Below, in pieces: positions 6,979-11,891 of a DNA stretch of 11,891 nt (positions within the stretch are counted from its first letter, which is position 1; every line of letters begins with the position of its first letter). Where the stretch lies: NCBI GenBank assembly GCA_014377915.1, contig JACMOT010000461.1, forward strand, positions 1-11,891, written 5' to 3'. The position numbers and the translations under genes are program-made. The notes beneath the pieces were generated by a model, which saw nothing but the letters and a program-made list of their open reading frames with translations, had not been told where the DNA came from and searched no databases. The DNA comes from Tardiphaga sp. (GTDB lineage Bacteria; Pseudomonadota; Alphaproteobacteria; Rhizobiales; Xanthobacteraceae).

Positions 6979-7830
6979 CTAGCCCTGCAACGCGATGAAT
7001 TTGAACGCCTCGCCATCGCGCTGGATGTAGCCAGCGTCGTAATGGCCGCCGATCACCAGCGTGGGCGTGTCGGCAAAGCGCGCGAACAATTCATGCCGCG
7101 TTGCAGCAGACTGCGCCGGGTCGGAATCCGCCGTCGACGACCACGACGGTTGCGCCATCTGGATCGGGCTGTGCGCGACATCGCCGGCCAGCAGCGCCTG
7201 CTGCCCGTCGGACCTGATCCACACGCTGACATGGCCGGGGCTGTGGCCCGGCGTCGGGATCAGCGTGATCTCGTCTGAGAGCTGCTGGTCACTGGCGACG
7301 AATTGCACGCGCCCAGCGTCGACGATCGGCCGCACCGAATCGTTGAACACCGCGGCATGTTCCGGACTGTCGCTATGCGCTTTCCAGTGGTCATATTCGA
7401 TCTGCCCGAATAGATAACCCGCGTTCGGGAAGGTCGGCACCCACCGGCCGTCGACCAGACGTGTATTCCAGCCGACGTGATCGACATGCAGATGGGTGCA
7501 CAGCACCCTGTCGATGCTCTCGGGCGCAAAGCCCGCCGCGGTCATGTCTTCCAGGAACGGCGTGCGGCGTTGATTCCAGACCGGTACCGCGCGGCCCTGC
7601 TTGTCGTTGCCGAGGCCGGTGTCGACCACGATGCGTAGCGTTGGCGTCTGCACCACCAGCGCATGAACCGTCATCTTCAAGCGCCCGTTTTCATCGGCGA
7701 AATGCGGCCTCATCCAGGGCAGCGCCCTGACGTCGTCAGGTCCAGCCCGCGGCAAGATGAAGCGCGTACCGCCGCTGGTTTCCAGTTCGACGATCCGCGT
7801 GATCGTGACCTTGCCGACGCTCCATTGCAT
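6979..7830 (-). CDS. MBL-fold metallo-hydrolase
   Basis: Metallo-beta-lactamase-fold hydrolase of 283 residues, cytoplasmic (no signal peptide). The dinuclear-metal motif is intact and in order: His113-x-His115-x-Asp117-His118, His196 in Thr-Pro-Gly-His, Asp217 in Ala-Gly-Asp, and His263 in Gly-Gly-His. The layout is that of the quorum-quenching lactonase / alkyl-sulfatase-like esterase group rather than true beta-lactamases, so a lactone or thioester substrate is more likely than an antibiotic. The start is supported by AGGGAGAG at 7836-7843. Between the SDR and FAH-family genes, it could open a lactone or hydrolyse an ester in a short catabolic route; that is inference from context. Confidence 0.93.
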   Translation of the reverse strand: MQWSVGKVTITRIVELETSGGTRFILPRAGPDDVRALPWMRPHFADENGRLKMTVHALVVQTPTLRIVVDTGLGNDKQGRAVPVWNQRRTPFLEDMTAAGFAPESIDRVLCTHLHVDHVGWNTRLVDGRWVPTFPNAGYLFGQIEYDHWKAHSDSPEHAAVFNDSVRPIVDAGRVQFVASDQQLSDEITLIPTPGHSPGHVSVWIRSDGQQALLAGDVAHSPIQMAQPSWSSTADSDPAQSAATRHELFARFADTPTLVIGGHYDAGYIQRDGEAFKFIALQG

Positions 7831-7855
7831 CCGCGCTCTCCCTGTTCATGCCGGA

Positions 7856-7886
7856 CGATGATCGGCGTGGCTGTCGCCGATCATCG
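7856..7886. other. Perfect 12-bp inverted repeat between SDR and MBL genes
   Basis: CGATGATCGGCG (7856-7867) and CGCCGATCATCG (7875-7886) are exact reverse complements with a 7-base loop. It sits in the 67-base spacer, downstream of the SDR stop in the direction of transcription and 13 bases before the MBL-hydrolase ribosome site. No T-tract is seen. It could be an RNA hairpin that sets the relative amounts of the two messages, or a dyad operator. Confidence 0.55.
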
Positions 7887-7897
7887 CACCGGGTGGC

Positions 7898-8680
7898 TTA
7901 CATCGTGCCGGGGAAGGCGCCGCCGTCGAGGACGAGGTTCTGGCCGGTGATGAAGCCGGCCTTGGCGCCGCACAGGAAGGCGCAAGCGAGACCGAACTCT
8001 TCCGGATCGCCAAACCGGCCGGAGGGGTTCTCGCTGGCGCGCTTGGCGAGGATTTCGTCGACCGACAGGCCGGTCGCCTTGACCTGACCGGCCGCGACGC
8101 CCTTCAGGCGATCGGTGTTGAAGGGACCCGGCAACAACCCGTTGATGGTGACGTTTTCACGCACCGTCTTGCGCGACAGGCCGGCGATGAAGCCGGTGAG
8201 GCCGCTGCGCGCGCCGTTGGACAGGCCGAGCACATCGATCGGGGCCTTCACGGCGGCCGAGGTGATGTTGACGATGCGGCCGAATTTTCGCGACATCATG
8301 CCATCGTCCGTCGCCTTGATCAGCTCGATCGGGGTCAGCATGTTGGCGTCGATCGCCTTCAGCCAGTCGTCGCGGGTCCAGTTGCGGAAATCGCCCGGCG
8401 GCGGACCGCCGGCATTGTTGACCAGGATGTCGAGCTGGCCGGCGGCCTTCAGCGCCATCTCGCGGCCTTCGACCGTGGTGATGTCGCCGACCCCTTCGAT
8501 GACTTCGACGTCCGGATAGGCCTTGCGGATTTCCGCCGCCGTCGCGGCCAGCACCTCGGCGCCACGCGCCGTCAGCGTGACATGCACGCCCTCTGCCGCC
8601 AGCGCCACGGCGCAAGCCTTGCCGAGGCCCTTGCTGGATGCACATACCAGCGCGCGCCGGCCCTTGATTCCCAGATCCAC
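7898..8680 (-). CDS. SDR-fold protein with atypical active site (SxxxR in place of YxxxK)
   Basis: Short-chain dehydrogenase/reductase fold of 260 residues, annotated by similarity as a 3-oxoacyl-ACP-reductase-like oxidoreductase. The N-terminal Rossmann glycine motif is Ala14-Ser-Ser-Lys-Gly-Leu-Gly20, where Thr-Gly is usual at the first two positions. Asn88-Asn-Ala-Gly91 is intact and Ser141 is the catalytic-serine position. The expected Tyr, 13 residues later, is Ser154, and the expected Lys is Arg158 (Ser-Asn-Gly-Ala-Arg), so the classical Tyr/Lys acid-base pair is missing. A group of bacterial SDRs with a similar Leu-Ser-Asn-x-x-Arg segment is known to me, but its chemistry is unclear. 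GTG 8680, preceded by AGGAGTGA, is the start; longer in-frame starts add residues unlike the family. It is followed by the MBL-hydrolase gene. Confidence 0.9.
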   Translation of the reverse strand: MDLGIKGRRALVCASSKGLGKACAVALAAEGVHVTLTARGAEVLAATAAEIRKAYPDVEVIEGVGDITTVEGREMALKAAGQLDILVNNAGGPPPGDFRNWTRDDWLKAIDANMLTPIELIKATDDGMMSRKFGRIVNITSAAVKAPIDVLGLSNGARSGLTGFIAGLSRKTVRENVTINGLLPGPFNTDRLKGVAAGQVKATGLSVDEILAKRASENPSGRFGDPEEFGLACAFLCGAKAGFITGQNLVLDGGAFPGTM

Positions 8681-8684
8681 GATG

Positions 8685-8692
8685 TCACTCCT
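8685..8692 (-). promoter_or_regulatory. Ribosome binding site fixing the GTG start of the atypical SDR
   Basis: On the minus strand AGGAGTGA lies four bases before GTG 8680. It favours this GTG over the upstream ATG at 8860, which would overlap the end of cvpA and add a non-homologous leader. Confidence 0.8.
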
Positions 8693-8763
8693 GAAGTTTC
8701 GATATGCGAGGCGGGCGTTATAGCGGGTCTGCGACGGCGTGATAAGGGCGCCGCCACCTACGT

Positions 8764-8810
8764 GCCCCGGACGCGACGCAACACGCGGTGTTGCTTCGCA
8801 GGGCCGGGGC
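8764..8810. repeat. Nested palindrome between cvpA and the SDR gene
   Basis: The outer arms GCCCCGG (8764-8770) and CCGGGGC (8804-8810) are perfect complements. The inner arms GCAACAC (8778-8784) and GTGTTGC (8788-8794) flank a 3-base loop, and GCGA/TCGC (8773-8776, 8796-8799) pairs in between. Length and wording resemble a second dispersed palindrome family I recall from Bradyrhizobium-type genomes. In the direction of transcription it follows the cvpA stop by about 25 bases and may double as its terminator. Confidence 0.65.
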
Positions 8811-8835
8811 CGCCACGCACGACAGCGCTTGTGAC

Positions 8836-9348
8836 CTAGATCCCGCGCTCGCGCTTCCACTGCTCAATATAGGCGGTGACCTCCGGCGGCAGCGACTTGA
8901 AACCCTTTTGCCCCGCCATCGACAACCATGGCCGCAATTTCGAACCGGTCAGGTAGGCGGGCTGCATGGCGACTGGCAGCATCTGGTCGAAAATCAGCAC
9001 CATCGTGATCGCGATCAGGCCGACGCGGAGGCCGCCCAGCGCGGCGCCGGCGAGGCGATCGCCGAGCCCGATCCGCGGTCCGATCAGTTCATTGATGGTC
9101 ATCCGCAGCAACGACCCCAGCACGATACCTGAGATCAGGAAGGCGCCAAAAAACACCAGCGAATTCTGCGCCGTCGCGACGCCGGCATTGGCGGTTTGCG
9201 GCACGATCAGCGTGGTGATCCAGGCGGCGATCGGCATCGCGATCAGATAACCGAGGATGGTGACGGCGCTGCGCAGCAGCCCGGCGCGAAAGCCGATCAC
9301 GACCGCCACCGCCAGTGCGGCGTAAATGGCGAGATCCAACTGATTCAT
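8836..9348 (-). CDS. CvpA family membrane protein
   Basis: Inner-membrane protein of 170 residues in the CvpA (colicin V production) family, named after an E. coli protein needed for colicin V production; its molecular role is not settled. Four hydrophobic segments are visible, at about 5-22, 26-49, 62-84 and 104-124. A short Gly/Asp-containing loop (Gly94-Leu-Gly-Asp97-Arg) precedes the glycine-rich start of the last segment (Gly101-Ala-Ala-Leu-Gly-Gly), as is typical of the family. The C-terminal about 45 residues are polar and probably cytoplasmic. The ribosome site before ATG 9348 is weak. It is divergent from the SDR gene at 9461 across 112 bases, so both promoters must lie there. In many alphaproteobacteria cvpA sits next to radA, purF and an SDR; the SDR neighbour is seen here. 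Confidence 0.9.
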   Translation of the reverse strand: MNQLDLAIYAALAVAVVIGFRAGLLRSAVTILGYLIAMPIAAWITTLIVPQTANAGVATAQNSLVFFGAFLISGIVLGSLLRMTINELIGPRIGLGDRLAGAALGGLRVGLIAITMVLIFDQMLPVAMQPAYLTGSKLRPWLSMAGQKGFKSLPPEVTAYIEQWKRERGI

Positions 9349-9460
9349 GACGAGCGGCCTGTTGGCAGGGGCATTGCGTGCCGCGGCGGTTCGGCGCCGC
9401 CTCGCGGTTTGCGATCCCGCAGATGCCCTGTATCAGTGGGAAAACGGCAGGGAGTTCGAG

Positions 9461-10222
9461 ATGTCCGAAATATTCGACGTCAGTAAAGAAATCATTTTCA
9501 TCACCGGCGCGTCGCAGGGGCTGGGCCGGCAATTCGCCCGCGTGCTGTCGGCGCATGGCGCCGCCGTGGTGCTGGCGGCGCGGCAGACCGCCAAGCTGAA
9601 AAGCCTCGAGGACGAGATCAAGGATCGCGGCGGTCGCGCCGTCGCGGTGCAGATGGACGTCACCGACATGGCCTCGATCCCGCGGGCGATCGACGTGGCG
9701 GAAGCCGCCCTCGGCCCGGTCAGCGTGCTGATCAACAATGCCGGCATCGCGGTGGAAAAACTGGCCGTCGACCAGACCGAGGCCGACTGGGACGCGGTGA
9801 TCGGTGCCAATCTGAAGGGCGCCTATTTCACCGCCACCGAGGTCGCCCGCCGCATGATCGCGCGGCAGCAGGGCGGCAATATCGTCAACGTTGCCTCGGT
9901 GCTCGGCTTTGGCGTGACCAAATTCGTGTCGCCCTACACCGTCTCCAAGGCCGGCACCGTGCAGGCCACCAAGGCGCTGGCGCTGGAATGGGCGGCCCAC
10001 CGCATCCGCGTCAACGCGCTGGCACCGGGCTATATCGACACCGACATGAACCATGAATTCTGGACCACGCCGCCTGGCGAAAAGCTCGCCAGGCGTATCC
10101 CGCAGCGCCGCATCGGCCATGAATCCGATCTCGACGGCGCCATCCTGCTGCTGGCGTCGCAGGCTTCGCGCTACATGACGGGCAGCACCATCACCGTCGA
10201 TGGCGGATTTCTGCTGGGCTGA
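9461..10222 (+). CDS. SDR family oxidoreductase (classical, FabG-like)
   Basis: NAD(P)-dependent short-chain dehydrogenase/reductase of 253 residues, the standard length of the classical FabG-like group. The cofactor-binding motif is Thr15-Gly-Ala-Ser-Gln-Gly-Leu-Gly22, and Asp66 in Asp-Val-Thr follows strand 3. Asn92-Asn-Ala-Gly95 is present, and the catalytic set is complete: Asn117, Ser146, Tyr159 and Lys163 (Tyr-Thr-Val-Ser-Lys). Pro189-Gly and the C-terminal Val-Asp-Gly-Gly dimer-interface signature are also seen. It could reduce a 3-oxoacyl thioester or oxidise a secondary alcohol; the substrate is not decided by sequence. ATG 9461 with an AGGGAG site 6 bases upstream is preferred to an in-frame upstream start at 9347 that would overlap the cvpA start. 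It is divergent from cvpA and is followed by the initiator tRNA gene. Confidence 0.95.
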   Translation: MSEIFDVSKEIIFITGASQGLGRQFARVLSAHGAAVVLAARQTAKLKSLEDEIKDRGGRAVAVQMDVTDMASIPRAIDVAEAALGPVSVLINNAGIAVEKLAVDQTEADWDAVIGANLKGAYFTATEVARRMIARQQGGNIVNVASVLGFGVTKFVSPYTVSKAGTVQATKALALEWAAHRIRVNALAPGYIDTDMNHEFWTTPPGEKLARRIPQRRIGHESDLDGAILLLASQASRYMTGSTITVDGGFLLG

Positions 10223-10457
10223 TCGCTGGCCTTATCTGTCTGATCCAATTGAGGTTTCGAGAAATGTTCGGCGAACTGTCATAAAAACACGAAAACATCG
10301 TCGCAGCCCCTTTCCAAACCCCCCATGCATTGGTACATACCCGTTGCACCGCAGGCCTTGGCCTCGGTTGTCTTCTCAGGAAGCCTCCGGACTGGGATCG
10401 ATCGACGCCTCGCGCGTTGGACGATTGCATGTCGTTCTTGGTTTCCCGAAGGTTTGG
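10223..10457. other. Spacer between SDR gene and tRNA-fMet
   Basis: I see no supported gene here. A short palindrome AGGCC-TT-GGCCT at 10353-10364 is too small and lacks a T-tract, so it is not called a terminator. The promoter of the tRNA must lie in the right part, but no box pair with good spacing stands out. Confidence 0.5.
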
Positions 10458-10534
<77 letters not shown>

Positions 10535-10560
10535 AACATCTGATTGAGTTTTTAGATCGG

Positions 10561-10598
10561 AACGAAAAAAGCCGCCCTTCGGGGCGGTTTTTTTCGTT
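10561..10598 (+). terminator. Intrinsic terminator after tRNA-fMet
   Basis: A 17-bp inverted repeat with one G-T pair. The stem core CCGCCC/GGGCGG is closed by a TTCG loop in the stable C(UUCG)G context, preceded by an A-tract and followed by seven T (10588-10594). Because both tracts are present it can act in both directions. It lies 26 bases past the tRNA end. Confidence 0.93.
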
Positions 10599-10909
10599 GT
10601 GCAAACCGCGTCCGCTCTCGCTTGCGCGCGATGAGCGGGGCGGCAGCGTCGCCGCAAATAATGGTTCGGGGGTACGTCTCTACCGAACCATGTTGGTCGC
10701 AAAGTTTTGACGGCGCGGCGCCGCGCGGCGGCTCCTTCGTGATTTCCAGGACATCAGCCTGGGGCTATGTCGGGCCGGATGAATGGTGATCATCATACTA
10801 TTGGCTCCGCCACCGTCACGTCGCTGCTCCGTGAAATGCCGGATATTGAATCCCGCGTCGCGGCATGGGACAGAGGCTTTCTGTTTCCGTCACTTGGAGA
10901 AGGGGCACG
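10599..10909. other. Spacer with two palindromes upstream of the efflux adaptor
   Basis: No convincing gene is seen in about 310 bases. It holds an inverted repeat, ATGGTTCGG (10661-10669) and CCGAACCAT (10683-10691), and a perfect 14-base palindrome, GCGCGGCGCCGCGC (10713-10726). The leader of the HlyD-family gene, with a GGAGAAGGGG ribosome site at about 10896-10905, closes the region. A 55-codon frame (10779-10946) overlaps the adaptor start and is not considered real. Confidence 0.5.
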
Positions 10910-11891
10910 ATGTCTCAGCCTGATCCGACTCCCGCTGCGGAACTGACGCCGGCGCAGCAGGCGTGGCGCCGGTTGGCGGTTCCATTGCTCGCGGTCGCCG
11001 CAATGGCGGTGTTCATCGTGCTGGCGACGCTGCGCTGGGATGTCTGGGTCGGCGGTCGTGCGATCCAGACCACCAATGACGCCTATATCCGGGCCCAGAC
11101 CACCCGGCTGAGCAGCCGCGTCGCCGGCGAGGTGAAGGCGGTCGCGGTCAGCGACTTCCAGCGCGTCAAGGCCGGCGACCTGCTGATCCAGATCGATCCT
11201 GCCGACTATGAAGCCCAGATGGCGCAGGCCGAGGCTGCCGTGGCCGGCGCGCAGGCCGCGCTCGACAACCTCGCCAACCAGGTCGAGCTGCAATATGCCA
11301 CCATCGCCCAGGTCGAGGCGCAGCGCGTCTCCGCGCAGGCGGCGGAGGTCGAGGCGCGGCAGGAGCAGGAGCGCCAGCAGGCCTTGACCCGGACCGAAGC
11401 CGGCACGCGGCAGAAGTTCGAACAGGCGATCGCCGCCTATGCCAAGGCGCAGGCCGATGTGAAGGCGAGCGGTGCCAGCATCGCCGCGCAGCGCCATCAG
11501 CTCGAAGTGCTGGCCGGTACCAGGAAGCAGCGCGCCGCCGACCTGCTTGGCGCCAAGGCGTCGCTGGAGGCTGCGAGGCTGCGGCTTGGCTATACCAGAA
11601 TCGCGGCACCGTTCGATGGCGTGGTCAGCGAGCGGCAGGTGCAGCCCGGCGACTACGTCAATATCGGCAGCAGCCTGGTCAGCGTGGGGCCGCTGCCGGA
11701 TGTCTATGTGATCGCCAACTACAAGGAAACGCAACTGACCCGGGTCAGGCCCGGCCAGCCGGTCGAGATCGTCGTCGATACGTTCTCTGGCGAAATATTG
11801 CGTGGCCACGTCGAGCGCATCTCGCCGGCATCGGGCTCGCAATTCGCGCTGTTGCCGCCGGATAACGCGACCGGCAATTTCACCAAGGTGG
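10910..11891 (+). CDS. HlyD family secretion / EmrA-type efflux adaptor (partial, 3' end missing)
   Basis: Periplasmic adaptor (membrane fusion protein) that would link an inner-membrane transporter to an outer-membrane channel; 327 residues are present and the gene continues past the window. Residues 1-21 are cytoplasmic and about 22-40 form one membrane anchor. The Gln53-Thr-Thr-Asn-Asp-Ala-Tyr motif begins the first barrel half. A biotinyl-lipoyl half (about 66-98, ending Gln-Ile-Asp-Pro) precedes a long coiled-coil hairpin rich in Ala, Gln and Glu (about 100-222). The second lipoyl half has Arg230-Ile-Ala-Ala-Pro-Phe-Asp-Gly (230-237) and Pro246-Gly-Asp. The beta-barrel follows from about 262, ending in Asn-Phe-Thr-Lys-Val as in EmrA. 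ATG 10910 is preceded by GGAGAAGGGG. An EmrB-type MFS transporter gene is expected immediately downstream. Confidence 0.93.
   Translation, partial: MSQPDPTPAAELTPAQQAWRRLAVPLLAVAAMAVFIVLATLRWDVWVGGRAIQTTNDAYIRAQTTRLSSRVAGEVKAVAVSDFQRVKAGDLLIQIDPADYEAQMAQAEAAVAGAQAALDNLANQVELQYATIAQVEAQRVSAQAAEVEARQEQERQQALTRTEAGTRQKFEQAIAAYAKAQADVKASGASIAAQRHQLEVLAGTRKQRAADLLGAKASLEAARLRLGYTRIAAPFDGVVSERQVQPGDYVNIGSSLVSVGPLPDVYVIANYKETQLTRVRPGQPVEIVVDTFSGEILRGHVERISPASGSQFALLPPDNATGNFTKV

Noticed and set aside
8681..8860. N-terminal extension of the atypical SDR to an ATG at 8860
   Set aside because: The extra 60 residues are Arg/Ala-rich with no SDR similarity, span the palindrome at 8764-8810 and overlap cvpA. 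GTG 8680 has an excellent ribosome site.
9347..9460. Extension of the classical SDR to an upstream start at 9347
   Set aside because: It would add 38 residues before the Rossmann fold and overlap the divergent cvpA start. ATG 9461 has a proper ribosome site and the normal family length.
9089..10120. Open frame of 343 codons on the minus strand
   Set aside because: It is antisense to the classical SDR and overlaps cvpA in another frame. Its composition (His/Arg/Gly/Asp-rich) is typical of antisense frames in high-GC DNA.
10779..10946. Small frame of 55 codons before the efflux adaptor
   Set aside because: It overlaps the first 12 codons of the adaptor, has no ribosome site of note and has no recognisable features.
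10793..11842. Long open frame of 349 codons on the minus strand
   Set aside because: It lies opposite the HlyD/EmrA-type adaptor, whose domains and motifs are clear. The minus frame is Arg/Asp/Gly/Leu-rich without family features, as expected of a GC-rich shadow.

Overview
The window reads as chromosomal DNA of a high-GC alphaproteobacterium, most likely in or near Bradyrhizobium / Rhodopseudomonas (Nitrobacteraceae). This rests on the codon and base composition, the protein flavour, and two palindromic repeat elements (5926-6043 and 8764-8810) that resemble repeats I remember from those genomes. No phage, transposase, CRISPR array or rRNA is visible.

Layout. The left third (199-5129) is on the plus strand. 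It holds a small secreted alanine/proline-rich protein, a 69-residue orphan, an Ogt-type O6-alkylguanine-DNA methyltransferase, an XRE-cupin regulator, and a very large divergent amidase-signature protein. Between the regulator and the amidase lie two exact 13-bp direct repeats. They flank a plausible sigma70 promoter, so a local regulator-operator-target unit is likely.

The middle (5262-9348) is a minus-strand series. In order of transcription it encodes a CvpA-family membrane protein, an SDR with an altered catalytic motif, an MBL-fold hydrolase, an FAH-family hydrolase and a YibF-like glutathione S-transferase. SDR, MBL, FAH and GST together look like a small catabolic or detoxification set. 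Every spacer in the series contains a hairpin or palindromic repeat. A 14-bp hairpin also separates this series from the convergent amidase gene.

The right end (9461-11891) is again on the plus strand. It has a canonical SDR divergent from cvpA, an initiator tRNA-fMet with encoded CCA and an A:U pair in the anticodon stem, and a strong intrinsic terminator with a UUCG loop. It ends with the start of an HlyD/EmrA-type efflux adaptor that runs off the window.

Most of the region is ordinary housekeeping and accessory metabolism. The parts most worth a second look are the amidase with its putative operator pair, the SDR lacking the Tyr/Lys pair, and the composite repeat inside the minus-strand series. 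I do not see evidence for an entirely new multi-gene system.
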